Below are positions 40,239 to 49,381 of a stretch of 64,000 nt of DNA, piece by piece. Origin of the DNA: Nibrella viscosa (lineage in GTDB: Bacteria; Bacteroidota; Bacteroidia; Cytophagales; Spirosomataceae); the NCBI RefSeq assembly GCF_039541875.1, contig NZ_BAABHB010000001.1, forward strand, positions 186,001-250,000, in the 5' to 3' direction. The translations under genes were made by a program, and so were the position numbers. Every line of letters begins with the position of its first letter. Positions within the stretch are counted from its first letter, which is position 1. The notes below the pieces were generated by a model that made no database searches, was not told the DNA's origin, and saw only the letters and a list, made by a program, of their open reading frames with translations.

Positions 40239-41561
40239 TTACCGTAAATCCATGGCCCTGATCTCGCGTGACCAGCGTTGCGTGCCTTTGGCATCAAAGA
40301 CTTTTATGGTCAGCACCCGGTCCTTTAACGGGCCGCTTAGGCTGAGCAGGCCAAAGTTACGCTCCACAAGCAGCGTGCCGGGCACCACCGTTGGCAGTGC
40401 CAGTTCATCGGCCAGGGGCTGGGCCGGGCCTGAGGTGAGGGGCGATATGGTCAGGTCATAGAGCGGGTAGGTACCGGGGCGTTCCAGCTTGTGCAGGATG
40501 GTGTGGTGCCGGTCGCCCGTAATAAACATGACCCCCGGTATATTGGCTTTGGCAATGGCCCGAAAAAGACTGTCGCGTTCGTCGGCGTAATTGGCGTAGT
40601 TCTCAAACACTTTGGCCGGGTTAACTACCTGTCCGCCAATGACCACGAATTTGAAAGTAGCCTGGCTGAAAATCAGGGCGTCGATCAGCCACTGCAACTG
40701 AGGCTGACCCAGCATCGGGCGTTTGCTCAACTCCGGTGCATTATTGGGTGCCCGAAAAGTGCGGTCGTCGATCAGGAAAAACTGGCAGTCATTCCAATGA
40801 AAGGTGCCGGCACACCCTTCGTCAAAAACATAATTCGGATTCGCCCAGAACAGTTTAAACGCTTCCAGCGTGACCGGCTTCAACCAGTAGCTGCGGTCAG
40901 AATCGTTGGGGCCGTAATCATGATCGTCCCAGGTGGCGTAGTGGTGAGTAGCCGCCAGCAACGGCTGCAGCTCCTTGACCGACCGCGTGTGGGTGTAGCG
41001 GTGCAGCACACCCGTACGACTGTTCCAGTCGGGTTCGCGCAGGTAGGTGTTATCGCCTGTCCAGAGCATAAAGTCGGGCTGTTGTTTGGCCAGATTCGTC
41101 AGAATTTCGTAGCCCCCGCCGTAGGGCGTCCCTGGCCGGTCAAGCGCGGGTTCGTTAATGTACGTACAACTGCCCACGCCGAACTGAAAAGCGGGTGGGT
41201 CGGTGCGCCACTGCCAGAGCGTCTGTGACTGAAAGCGGGTGGGATAGGGGAGGTCTACTTTTTTGCCGTTGACCAGTATGGCGTACTCGTATTTTTTGCC
41301 CGGCTGTACCTGGTCGGCCAGTAAATGAGCGGTAAAGGCGGTTTTCGCGGTGGTGGCTACCTCGGCGGTCGACCAACTGGGCGTTGGCTTGCCCTGTTCC
41401 CAGTACTGAACCTGAACGCGGGCCGGCTGCCGGGTTTGCGCCCAGAGCATGACCTCTTTCATGGTGGAGTAACCAACCATAGGGCCGGATTGTAACTGCG
41501 CAAGCGAAAGCGTGGCCTGAAGCAGACAAAGGAAAATTAGTGGAAAGCGGATTGATTTCAT
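40239..41561 (-). CDS. PhoD-like metallophosphatase
   Basis: A 440-residue exported phosphatase. The signal peptide is MKSIRFPLIFLCLLQATLSLAQ. An N-terminal Ig-like domain (about 25-120) precedes a PhoD-type catalytic domain, with FGVGSCTY, the metal ligands in WTGDNTYL and WDDHDYGPNDSD, and a late GDRHHT motif. PhoD enzymes are calcium/iron alkaline phosphatases or phosphodiesterases acting on exported phosphate esters. Export of classical PhoD is by Tat, but no twin-arginine motif is seen here, so Sec export is likely. Confidence 0.88.
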   Translation of the reverse strand: MKSIRFPLIFLCLLQATLSLAQLQSGPMVGYSTMKEVMLWAQTRQPARVQVQYWEQGKPTPSWSTAEVATTAKTAFTAHLLADQVQPGKKYEYAILVNGKKVDLPYPTRFQSQTLWQWRTDPPAFQFGVGSCTYINEPALDRPGTPYGGGYEILTNLAKQQPDFMLWTGDNTYLREPDWNSRTGVLHRYTHTRSVKELQPLLAATHHYATWDDHDYGPNDSDRSYWLKPVTLEAFKLFWANPNYVFDEGCAGTFHWNDCQFFLIDDRTFRAPNNAPELSKRPMLGQPQLQWLIDALIFSQATFKFVVIGGQVVNPAKVFENYANYADERDSLFRAIAKANIPGVMFITGDRHHTILHKLERPGTYPLYDLTISPLTSGPAQPLADELALPTVVPGTLLVERNFGLLSLSGPLKDRVLTIKVFDAKGTQRWSREIRAMDLR

Positions 41562-41597
41562 GATAAAAATAGCGGTGTAGCAAAGAGGCAGAGTTCG

Positions 41598-41605
41598 TAT
41601 ATTTG
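41598..41605 (+). promoter_or_regulatory. -7 box of lysA
   Basis: TATATTTG matches TAnnTTTG and ends 18 bases before the lysA ATG at 41624, leaving a very short leader. There is no room for a lysine riboswitch between this box and the start codon. Confidence 0.6.
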
Positions 41606-41623
41606 CGGTTCGTTTCGACTACT

Positions 41624-42874
41624 ATGCAATTACATAACCAGGTATATCAGATTCAGGGAGTTGGTGTCCTTGACATAGCCGGGCAGTTCGGTTTGCCGCT
41701 CTACGTATATGATGCGGACAAAATTATCGAAAAAGTCAATTTGCTCCGGTCCTCGTTCAGCGGGGTTAATTTAAAAATAAAATACGCGGCCAAAGCACTG
41801 ACCAATATTTCCATTCTTCGGCTGCTGCGTCAGCAGGGTGTTGATCTGGATGTGGTATCGGTCAACGAAGCCCGGATGGGCCTGATTGCCGGCTTTGAGT
41901 CGCAGCAGATCATGTATACGCCGAGTGGGGTATCCTTTGCCGAAATTGAAGAGGCTATCGAACTGGGCCTCCAGTTGAACGTCGATAGCCTGGCCCTGCT
42001 GGAGTATGTAGGCCGGCAGTATGGCAGTGCCGTTCCGGTCAGTATCCGGATTAATCCGCACATTGCCGAGGGCGGCAATATCAAGATTCAGACCGGGCAT
42101 GCCGACTCCAAGTTCGGTATCTCCATTTTGTACCGGGCGCGGATCAAAGCCCTGGTTGAGCAATACCAGATTCCGGTTGTCGGGCTGCATATTCATACCG
42201 GTTCGGATTTTAAGAACGCCAGTGCTTTTCTGCGCGGGGCGGAGGTGCTGTTTGAACTGGCTGCCGACTATCCGGACCTCCGGTTTATGGATTTCGGCAG
42301 TGGGTTCAAAGTGGCCTACCGGGCCGGTGATCACGTGACGGATCTGGCCGATCTGGGCAGTCAGGTGTCAGCAGCCTTTGCGGCTTTCTGCCGGCAATAT
42401 GGGCGTGAGCTGGAGCTTTGGTTCGAGCCGGGTAAACTCCTGGTGAGCGAGTGTGGTTCGCTGCTGGTGCAGACCAACGTCCTGAAAGAAAACCCTACCC
42501 GTACATTTGTTCACGTAGATTCCGGACTAAACCACCTGATCCGGCCGATGATGTATGATGCCTGGCACGACATCGTCAATGTATCGAACCCGGCGGGTGA
42601 AGAAAAAAACTATACCGTTGTCGGTTATATTTGCGAGACGGATACCTTCGCAACCGACCGGAGCCTGCCGGAAGTTCGCCCTGGTGACGTGCTGGCGTTT
42701 AAAAATGCCGGTGCCTACGGCTACATGATGGCGTCGACGTATAACTCCCGGCCCCGTCCGGCGGAGGTACTGGTGTATGAAGGACAACCCTACCTGATTC
42801 GCCGGCGCGACACGTTTGACGATCTCATCCGGAACCAGGTCGATGTGCCTGTATTAAATGCTGTAACTGTATAG
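41624..42874 (+). CDS. lysA: Diaminopimelate decarboxylase
   Basis: A 416-residue PLP enzyme converting meso-diaminopimelate to lysine. The fold III barrel has the PLP lysine in KIKYAAKALTN, HIHTGSDF, the phosphate-binding glycines in MDFGSGF, and ELWFEPGKLLVSECG. The C-terminal domain has CETDTFATDR (active-site Cys donated across the dimer) and NAGAYGYMMASTYNSRPRP. The start at 41624 is preferred to an in-frame ATG that overlaps the promoter box. Heptad repeat copy G separates it from the yebC-like gene. Confidence 0.95.
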   Translation: MQLHNQVYQIQGVGVLDIAGQFGLPLYVYDADKIIEKVNLLRSSFSGVNLKIKYAAKALTNISILRLLRQQGVDLDVVSVNEARMGLIAGFESQQIMYTPSGVSFAEIEEAIELGLQLNVDSLALLEYVGRQYGSAVPVSIRINPHIAEGGNIKIQTGHADSKFGISILYRARIKALVEQYQIPVVGLHIHTGSDFKNASAFLRGAEVLFELAADYPDLRFMDFGSGFKVAYRAGDHVTDLADLGSQVSAAFAAFCRQYGRELELWFEPGKLLVSECGSLLVQTNVLKENPTRTFVHVDSGLNHLIRPMMYDAWHDIVNVSNPAGEEKNYTVVGYICETDTFATDRSLPEVRPGDVLAFKNAGAYGYMMASTYNSRPRPAEVLVYEGQPYLIRRRDTFDDLIRNQVDVPVLNAVTV

Positions 42875-42876
42875 TA

Positions 42877-42992
42877 GTTTGAAGTTTGAGCCGGGCGGCC
42901 GGTGCCGTTTGAAGTTCGAAGTTGTAAAAACAGCAACTATTAGCTTTAGGCTCAAACCTCAAACTTCAAACCTCAAACTTTAAACCTCAAGA
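42877..42992. repeat. Heptad inverted repeat, copy G
   Basis: The left part is split: GTTTGAA, GTTTGAG at 42877-42890 and GTTTGAA, GTTCGAA, GTTGTAA at 42907-42927. The right arm at 42951-42992 is six words: CTCAAAC, CTCAAAC, TTCAAAC, CTCAAAC, TTTAAAC, CTCAAGA. The last word runs into the A of the yebC-like ATG. It lies between co-directional lysA and yebC. Confidence 0.88.
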
Positions 42993-43705
42993 TGGGAAGA
43001 GCTTTTGAATATCGCAAAGCCCGGAAATTCAAGCGGTGGGGGCAAATGTCCAAGACCTTCACCAAGATTGGTAAAGAAATAGCGATGGCCGTGAAGAGCG
43101 GTGGCCCCGATCCCCACGCCAACGGGCGCCTGCGGGCGGTGATTCAGAATGCCAAAGCCGCCAACATGCCGAAAGACAACGTGGAGCGGGCCATCAAGAA
43201 GGCATCATCCAAAGAGCAGGAGGATTACAAGGAGATCACCTACGAAGGCTACGGCCCCCACGGCATTGCTATTGTGATTGAAACGGCAACGGATAACCAC
43301 AACCGGACCGTAGCCAACATCCGCAGCTACTTTAATAAATTGGGTGGCAGTCTCGGGACTCAGGGTATGCTCGATTTTATGTTCGACCGCAAATGCGTTT
43401 TTCGGATTCCCGCCGAAGGAATCGACATTGAAGAACTGGAATTTGAATTGATCGATGTAGGGGGCGACGAAGTTGACCTGGACGAAGAAGCGAATGAACT
43501 GGTGATTTACGGCGAGTTTACCGCCTTCGGAGCCATTCAGAAGTTTCTCGAAGAAAAAGGCTACGATATCCGGCAGGCCGAATTTGAGCGTGTTCCCAAC
43601 GATACTAAAGAACTCAGCGAAGAAGAAGCTGCCGAAGTGGACAAACTTATCGAGCGCATCGAGGAGGATGACGATGTGCAGAGTGTTTACCACAACATGC
43701 GGTAA
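42992..43705 (+). CDS. YebC/PmpR family DNA-binding regulator
   Basis: A 237-residue cytosolic protein. It has the family N-terminus MGRAFEYRKARKFKRW, the KTFTKIGKEIAMAVKSGGPDP helix pair, NMPKDNVERAIKKA and the YEGYGPHGIAIVIETATDN beta core. Family members act as transcriptional regulators, and some are reported to relieve ribosome stalling at proline-rich stretches. Length is normal. Translation starts at the end of a heptad repeat arm, which leaves no space for a conventional Shine-Dalgarno site other than the repeat itself. Confidence 0.93.
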   Translation: MGRAFEYRKARKFKRWGQMSKTFTKIGKEIAMAVKSGGPDPHANGRLRAVIQNAKAANMPKDNVERAIKKASSKEQEDYKEITYEGYGPHGIAIVIETATDNHNRTVANIRSYFNKLGGSLGTQGMLDFMFDRKCVFRIPAEGIDIEELEFELIDVGGDEVDLDEEANELVIYGEFTAFGAIQKFLEEKGYDIRQAEFERVPNDTKELSEEEAAEVDKLIERIEEDDDVQSVYHNMR

Positions 43706-43714
43706 ACGTCTGCT

Positions 43715-45151
43715 TTATTTCTTTGCTTTATAAGCGGCATTCGATGTGGGCATAGCTGCCTGCATCAAATGCTGCCATTGATGTAGCTTCTGCTGCATGA
43801 CCTCAGCTCGTTTGGGATCGGCTACAACCAGGTTCCGGGTCTCTCCAACATCATTTGCCAGGTTAAATAACTCCAATTGCCCGTCCTCGTAATGCTCGAT
43901 CAGTTTGTAATCGCCCTGACGGATAGCTGCCGAGGGGCGTCCACCCTGGTTACTGTAGTGCGGGTAATGCCAGTACAGGGCCTCCCGCGCGGGTGCCCGG
44001 CCGTTCGACAGCGTTTTGACAAAACTAACACCATCAATTTCCGGCGAAGTTAGCGGCCGGCCGGTTAGCATTTCCGTAAACGTCGGGAAGTAGTCGATTG
44101 TGCAGAGTTGCGCATCACTCACCAGGCCGGCTTTGGTCAAACCCGGCCAGCGGATAAGCAGCGGGATCCGGATGCCGCCTTCACTCAGAAACCCTTTGCC
44201 GTCGCGCAACGGCAGATTGGACGTGGCGGGGGTGTTAGGGCCTTCTTTGACTGACAGCCCGCCGTTGTCTGAGGTAAAAACAAGTATGGTATTATCGTAA
44301 ATTCTCTCCCGCTTCAGGGTTTCAATGATCTGGCCTACACCGGAGTCGATGCTCTCCATCATGGCTGCGTAGTGAGGATTGGCAAATGCCTCATCCACGA
44401 GCCGCTGTTTTTTCTGTTCATATTTGGCGAGTAACGCCTGCCGGGCCTGAAGGGGTATGTGCGGAGCATAGTGCGCCAGGTACAGAAAAAAAGGCCGTCC
44501 TTTCAATTGGGTGATCAGCCGGGACGTTTCGTCGGCGAGCCGGTCGGTCAGGTACTCGCCGGGCTGGCCGGTTTCTTTCAGGTCATCCAGCGCCCAGCGG
44601 GAGGTTGCGTACGGGTAAAAATAACCCGGAGGGCTACCCCCCGGCGCTACCCCTATCGTTTGGGTAAAGCCTTGTTTGTCGGGGTATCGGTCTTTTGACT
44701 CCCCCAGATGCCATTTGCCAACTATGGCCGTTGCGTAGCCGTTAGCCCGGAATAATTCGGCCAGTGTGGTTTCGTCCAGCGGCAGCGACTGCTGAAAGGC
44801 GGGTGTCGTTAGCTTATCATTAAAAACGGCATCGGTGCGGGCATTCCGGCCGGGAATAAAATCAGTCAGCTGAAGCCGGGCGGGGTATTTACCCGTCATG
44901 ATGCTGGCGCGGGTGGGGGAGCAGACCGGACAGGCGGCATATGCCTGCGTAAACCGCATACCCGAAGCCGCCAGCTTGTCGATCTGGGGCGTCTCATTGA
45001 AGGAGTTCCCGTAGCAACCCAGATCACGCCAGCCCATATCATCCGTCAGAATAAAAACGACATTGGGCCGCTGGCGGTGCGGTGTTTTCAGGGACAGAAA
45101 GAGACTACTGCTAAAAGCAACGGCAAGGATCAGGAAGAGAAAGGGTTTCAT
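43715..45151 (-). CDS. Secreted sulfatase (arylsulfatase family)
   Basis: A 478-residue type I sulfatase. The signal segment is residues 3-20. Metal-binding Asp37 and Asp38 lie in VVFILTDDMGWRDLG. The active-site signature CSPTRASIMTGKYP has Cys77, which would be oxidised to formylglycine by an anaerobic or FGE-type maturase not encoded here. Other family motifs are VGKWHLGE and FTSDNGG. It probably removes sulfate from sulfated polysaccharides in the periplasm or outside. It is convergent with yebC, with 9 bases between. Confidence 0.92.
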   Translation of the reverse strand: MKPFLFLILAVAFSSSLFLSLKTPHRQRPNVVFILTDDMGWRDLGCYGNSFNETPQIDKLAASGMRFTQAYAACPVCSPTRASIMTGKYPARLQLTDFIPGRNARTDAVFNDKLTTPAFQQSLPLDETTLAELFRANGYATAIVGKWHLGESKDRYPDKQGFTQTIGVAPGGSPPGYFYPYATSRWALDDLKETGQPGEYLTDRLADETSRLITQLKGRPFFLYLAHYAPHIPLQARQALLAKYEQKKQRLVDEAFANPHYAAMMESIDSGVGQIIETLKRERIYDNTILVFTSDNGGLSVKEGPNTPATSNLPLRDGKGFLSEGGIRIPLLIRWPGLTKAGLVSDAQLCTIDYFPTFTEMLTGRPLTSPEIDGVSFVKTLSNGRAPAREALYWHYPHYSNQGGRPSAAIRQGDYKLIEHYEDGQLELFNLANDVGETRNLVVADPKRAEVMQQKLHQWQHLMQAAMPTSNAAYKAKK

Positions 45152-45159
45152 AATAAGCC

Positions 45160-45248
45160 GTTAGTCGTTGATCAATAGGGTTAGGATTGCTGCAAGATTA
45201 CTAAATATCTGCACAACCTCCGCTATCGGCCAACGACTAACAACTAAT
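45160..45248. repeat. Heptad inverted repeat, copy H (short)
   Basis: Left arm 45160-45187: GTTAGTC, GTTGATC, AATAGGG, TTAGGAT. Right arm 45228-45248: GGCCAAC, GACTAAC, AACTAAT. The word resembles that of copy E. The inverted match is limited to about two words, so this is the weakest copy. It lies between the co-directional sulfatase and adhesin-like genes. Confidence 0.6.
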
Positions 45249-45261
45249 TCCTGAAAACTAC

Positions 45262-48147
45262 CTACCGCATACTCACGCCGTCGCGGAGCAGTTGAATCCA
45301 GCCTTTCTGCACCAGCGGGGGCGCATTGCGGCTCACACTGGCAAAGCGCACCGTCACCTGATAGTAGTACAAACCCGAGGCCAGATCCTGACCCGCCGTA
45401 GTCTTGCCGTTCCAGTTCAGGTTGGGGTCGGTCGTCTGGAATACCTTCGCCCCCCATCGGTTATAAACCACAAACTCCACCGTCTCCACAAACCGCGGGC
45501 AGGCCAGCGGCTGAAACACGTCGTTGCGCCCATCGCCGTTGGGCGTGAAGACGTTCGGCAGCTTGTAGGCCGGACAGTTGTCGTTGCATACCCGGTTGCT
45601 GGGCGCACTCTCCAGGCCCCGGCGGTTTACGGCGGTGACGTAATAGCAGCCCGCCACCGACGTCAGGCTGCTATGCTCAAAGGTTGTGACTGGGGCTGGC
45701 ACGCTGGTGAGCCGCTCCGACCGCTCGTCTTCCTGGTAGCGGCTGTAGTAGATGTTGTAGCTGGTGATGGTCTGGTCACAAAGCTGGTTGCGGGCATCCC
45801 GCTCCGGATAGCGCCAGCGCAGGTTGTTGCTGAAGCTGCTCTGGTTGCAGAAGCTCTCATCGGTCAGGGCGGCACAGTCCAGCGGGTCCAGGCTCAGCAC
45901 CGGCGGGCAGGGGCGGGTGGTGTCGATGGGGCTGGCGCAGATGATCTGCGAGAAGTTGTAGAGCAGGCCCACGGGTATGCGGCTGTCGGGGTAGCGGCCC
46001 ACGGTCTCTACCCGGTAGCAGTAGCTGCTGTCGGCCGACAGGGGCAGGCTGGTGTTGCCGTCGGCCAGGAAGGTGTCACTGCCCGTGTCGGTATAGACAT
46101 AGGTGTTGGGTCCCTGCACGGCCACTTCGGCAATGAGGTTGAAGGGGCCGTTGGGCCCCCGGCGGCTGCGGTAGACGCGGTGGCGCTGGTTGTCGTTGCT
46201 CCAGGGGGTCTGGGCCTGCCAGCTGAGCTGGATCTGACGCAGGGCCGGGGTGGTCGATAGGCGGACACTGCTGGCGGGTTCGGTGGCATCCAGGCGGGTT
46301 AGCTGCCCGTTGGTGGCGGTGAAGTAGAACTCCAGCTGGTAGGTGTAGGCGTTCTGGGTGGTGTTCAGTCCCCGATCCACAAAGAGCGTATCGGCCACAC
46401 CGGGGGTCAGGGTGGTGGTGATGGTAGCCACGGGGGTGAAGGTGGTGGTGCCCAGGCCGGTAGAGCGCAGCAGGCGGTACTGGTAGGGGGCCCCCAGGTC
46501 ACCGGGGTTGAGGCCCAGGGGTCTGGTCCAGCGGACGGTAATCACACCCCGGGTTTCACTGGTGGAGTCGACCGTGACGTTGGTGAGCACGGGGGCCAGC
46601 AGGGGCAGGTTAAAGCAGACGGGCTGGGAGGCAATGCTGACGCCCCCCTGAGGCAGGGGGTACTGGGCCACAATGACGTAGCTGTACTGGATGCCCCGGC
46701 GGAGGTTGAGCGTATCAACAAAGGCGGTGGCGGTGCTGGGTACGCGCCCGACTTCGGTGTAGCCCGAGCCGGGGGGCAGGCCGGTCTGACAGGGGCTGAG
46801 TTGCAGGGGCGGACAGCCTTCCCGGCGGTAGACGAGCATCAGTGAGCCGGGGGGCGCACAGGTGTAGGGGCTCCAGGTGAGCTGCACGGCGCGGCCGCCG
46901 GTGGGGCTGGCGGTAGGCCGGGCCGCGAGGTTCTGGGGCCGGGGGCCGATGATGGTGATGCGGAAGGACTGCAGGGTAGCCAGCTGGGTGGCGTTACGGC
47001 CGGGGAAGTCGACGGCGCGGAAAACGATGTCGTAGGGTTCCTGTCGGATGTGGCTGCAGTTGGTCTGCCAGCGGAAGGTACCGGTGGCGGGGGAGTTCTG
47101 AGGCTGGTTGGGCGTGGTGAAGGTAGCGGCCTGGGGAGCCACCAGCGCATCGGGGTATGGCTGGCCGTCGGGACCGCGGTTGAAGGGACCGCCGAAGGCA
47201 GTGAGTTCCAGGCGGTGGCCGTCTGGATCAGTAGCGGTAACGGTCTGGTTGATGAGGGTACCGGCCTCAACGCAGAGGTCGGCGGGTGCCTGGAGTTGAG
47301 GCCGTCGGTTGGGGTTGTCGGTTACCACAATCTGCATGTCGCGGATGATTTCACCGATGAGCACCCCGTTTCGCCATTCTTCGATGATGAAGGCGACGTT
47401 GTACTGGCCGGCGGCCCCTGGGGCATCCCAGCAGAGGTCACCGGTGATGGGATTAATGGTAAAGGTAGCGGGGGCGTTCTGGGCCTCGGTCTGGGCATTG
47501 GGGTTGATGCCTCGGGCGGGGTCACGGTAGCCGTTGACGACCACACCGCGACAGGGGTTGCTGGGCACGCCCTGCTGGGGAATGGTGAGCCGGTAGGCGA
47601 GGCTGTCGCCGTCGGCGTCGAAGGCGGCCGGGTTGTGGCAGAAGCGCTGGCCGACGCGGGCGGAGTCCAGGGGTGGGTTGAGCAGCACTGGGGTGCTGTT
47701 GAGGCCCAGAGCCGCGTTCACCGAAATAGTTGTCGAGATATAAAAAGACGTATTAACCGGATCCAGCATATTAATAGTGCCGTTGTTCCGGTTGGTTATG
47801 GCCACTGAAATACTGAAGGTGCCGGGACCCGGATACGTATGGGTTGTGCGGTAGATATTGATAGACGTATTGGGATTACCGCGTAAAAGCGTTGGCGGCA
47901 GCCGCCGAACCTCCTGCGTGGTACCGTCGCCGAAACAGAACGTAACCGTCTCCTGTTGGCGGGCGGCATCGCGCCCCCGCGCTTCGTCAAAGTAAACGGT
48001 TAGCGTAATTTCATAGGTAAGTGAGTTGCCAGGCAAGCGACGGGTGGTAATTTCACCGGCCCGCACGTGGGTAGCATAGGAAACAGCCGGCCACAACGAC
48101 CCAATCAGCAGGAAGGCGACCAGCCAGGCAGTATAGGTAAATTTCAT
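45262..48147 (-). CDS. Large secreted protein with gliding/T9SS-type C-terminal domain
   Basis: A 961-residue exported protein. The signal peptide is MKFTYTAWLVAFLLIGSLWP and onward. The N-terminal half has PKD/cadherin-like beta modules (DGDSLAYRL, ATDPDGHRLEL). The middle has three to four fibronectin III-like modules (VQLTWSPY, ITVRWTRP, IQLSWQAQTPW). The last 90 residues are a gliding-associated C-terminal domain (NVFTPNGDGRNDVF, FVVYNRWGAKVFQT, GKTTAGQDLASGLYYYQVTV). Such domains direct export through the type IX system. An alternative start lies at 48159 (MSYRM). Parts of the centre have strong C-ending codon preference. Likely a surface adhesin or structural protein. Confidence 0.88.
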   Translation of the reverse strand: MKFTYTAWLVAFLLIGSLWPAVSYATHVRAGEITTRRLPGNSLTYEITLTVYFDEARGRDAARQQETVTFCFGDGTTQEVRRLPPTLLRGNPNTSINIYRTTHTYPGPGTFSISVAITNRNNGTINMLDPVNTSFYISTTISVNAALGLNSTPVLLNPPLDSARVGQRFCHNPAAFDADGDSLAYRLTIPQQGVPSNPCRGVVVNGYRDPARGINPNAQTEAQNAPATFTINPITGDLCWDAPGAAGQYNVAFIIEEWRNGVLIGEIIRDMQIVVTDNPNRRPQLQAPADLCVEAGTLINQTVTATDPDGHRLELTAFGGPFNRGPDGQPYPDALVAPQAATFTTPNQPQNSPATGTFRWQTNCSHIRQEPYDIVFRAVDFPGRNATQLATLQSFRITIIGPRPQNLAARPTASPTGGRAVQLTWSPYTCAPPGSLMLVYRREGCPPLQLSPCQTGLPPGSGYTEVGRVPSTATAFVDTLNLRRGIQYSYVIVAQYPLPQGGVSIASQPVCFNLPLLAPVLTNVTVDSTSETRGVITVRWTRPLGLNPGDLGAPYQYRLLRSTGLGTTTFTPVATITTTLTPGVADTLFVDRGLNTTQNAYTYQLEFYFTATNGQLTRLDATEPASSVRLSTTPALRQIQLSWQAQTPWSNDNQRHRVYRSRRGPNGPFNLIAEVAVQGPNTYVYTDTGSDTFLADGNTSLPLSADSSYCYRVETVGRYPDSRIPVGLLYNFSQIICASPIDTTRPCPPVLSLDPLDCAALTDESFCNQSSFSNNLRWRYPERDARNQLCDQTITSYNIYYSRYQEDERSERLTSVPAPVTTFEHSSLTSVAGCYYVTAVNRRGLESAPSNRVCNDNCPAYKLPNVFTPNGDGRNDVFQPLACPRFVETVEFVVYNRWGAKVFQTTDPNLNWNGKTTAGQDLASGLYYYQVTVRFASVSRNAPPLVQKGWIQLLRDGVSMR

Positions 48148-48286
48148 GCGGTAGGACATTTTTTGTATCAACGGATAAGCCCGCAAAAAGTATATACTTT
48201 CTTACTGATTGCGCGAAAAAGAACCCCGGACCAATATAGGAAATGTGCAGGATTCAAAATAACACCTATTCAGCCAAAACACTGTA

Positions 48287-49285
48287 CTAGATTTTGTACA
48301 GATAAGGCGTATTCAGCACGGTTTTCCAGAAGAAACGCAGGTAAATGCCAACCTGTTTGGCAAATTCCTGCTGATTGGACAGGTTGCTGAAAACGCGCTC
48401 CCGATTCCGCAGGTTAACCAGTATTTTCCAGCCGAAAATAATGGGAATGAGCAGCAGATAATGCAGGATCAGTAGCAGGTAGGCGCCCACACCGTACTGT
48501 TTTCGAATCCACAAAAGCTGCGAAACCTGCATCTGTGGCCTGAACCGGTTGATGTACGTGATCGACTGCTGCTGATATTCATTACTGCTGCCGTACTCCA
48601 GGTGAACAAAATAGGCATCCCGAAGCAGCAGCATCCGGCCGTGCTGCCGCAGCCGGAAACTCCACTCCACGTCTTCGCCGTACATAAAAAAGCTTTCGTC
48701 CAGTTTGCCCGCTTTGTCGATGATGCTTTTCCGTGTCATCAGAAATGACCCCGATAGCCAGTCGACTTCGTTAGGGTCGTCGTAGTGGTTATCCGGAATG
48801 AACCGGTGGAGCAGCTTCTGAAAGCCGGGGCGCTGCGGTACTATGTAGAAGTAGCGCCGTATTTTGCCGAAGGTGTCAAAGATGTCGTGGTGTACCTGGC
48901 CCTCCCGGTTGATTTGCATGGCACTGACGGCCGCTATCTCCGGCCGCTCATCGAGCAGGCAGACACAACGGGCCAGCAGATTGTCTAGTACCAGGGTGTC
49001 GGAGTTAAGTAGCAGGATATTGCGCCCCCGCGCGTGCCCGATCGCCAGGTTGTTGGCTCGTGAAAAACCGGCGTTATACCCCATGTCAAACCAGCGAACA
49101 TCCGGAAATAAACGGGTAATTGCCTGCCGGCTGTTGTCGCCGGAGTCGTTATCAACAATAAGAACTTCCAGATTAACTCCTGATGTATACTGGTAAACCG
49201 ACGTCAGGCTGTCAATAATAAGATGTGGTGTTTTGTAATTAACATAGATAATCGACAAATCCACGGGTAGTTTAACGGCCTGCAT
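48287..49285 (-). CDS. Family 2 glycosyltransferase
   Basis: A 332-residue GT-A enzyme. The nucleotide-sugar fold starts VDLSIIYVNYKTPHLIIDSL, with the VLIVDNDSGD strand, NAGFSRANNLAIGHARG and the metal-binding D-x-D-like LLLNSDT. It continues with WLSGSFLMTRKSII and DEDVEWSFR-type GEDVEWSFRLRQHG, typical of rhamnosyltransferase-like enzymes. A C-terminal hydrophobic segment (about 265-290) may anchor it to the inner membrane. Acceptor unknown; probably cell-surface polysaccharide. Its gene is not in a visible polysaccharide cluster. Confidence 0.9.
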   Translation of the reverse strand: MQAVKLPVDLSIIYVNYKTPHLIIDSLTSVYQYTSGVNLEVLIVDNDSGDNSRQAITRLFPDVRWFDMGYNAGFSRANNLAIGHARGRNILLLNSDTLVLDNLLARCVCLLDERPEIAAVSAMQINREGQVHHDIFDTFGKIRRYFYIVPQRPGFQKLLHRFIPDNHYDDPNEVDWLSGSFLMTRKSIIDKAGKLDESFFMYGEDVEWSFRLRQHGRMLLLRDAYFVHLEYGSSNEYQQQSITYINRFRPQMQVSQLLWIRKQYGVGAYLLLILHYLLLIPIIFGWKILVNLRNRERVFSNLSNQQEFAKQVGIYLRFFWKTVLNTPYLYKI

Positions 49286-49381
49286 TCACTCTGAATAAGA
49301 AGGACCCAAGATATTACTGCAAAATAAGCAGTTTACCTGTTATCCCGTATCAAAAAATCAGAAACCTTAGTCAGTGACCGA

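Noticed and set aside
41562..41623. Lysine riboswitch before lysA
   Set aside because: The gap between the -7 box and the ATG is only 18 bases, too short for any known lysine riboswitch.
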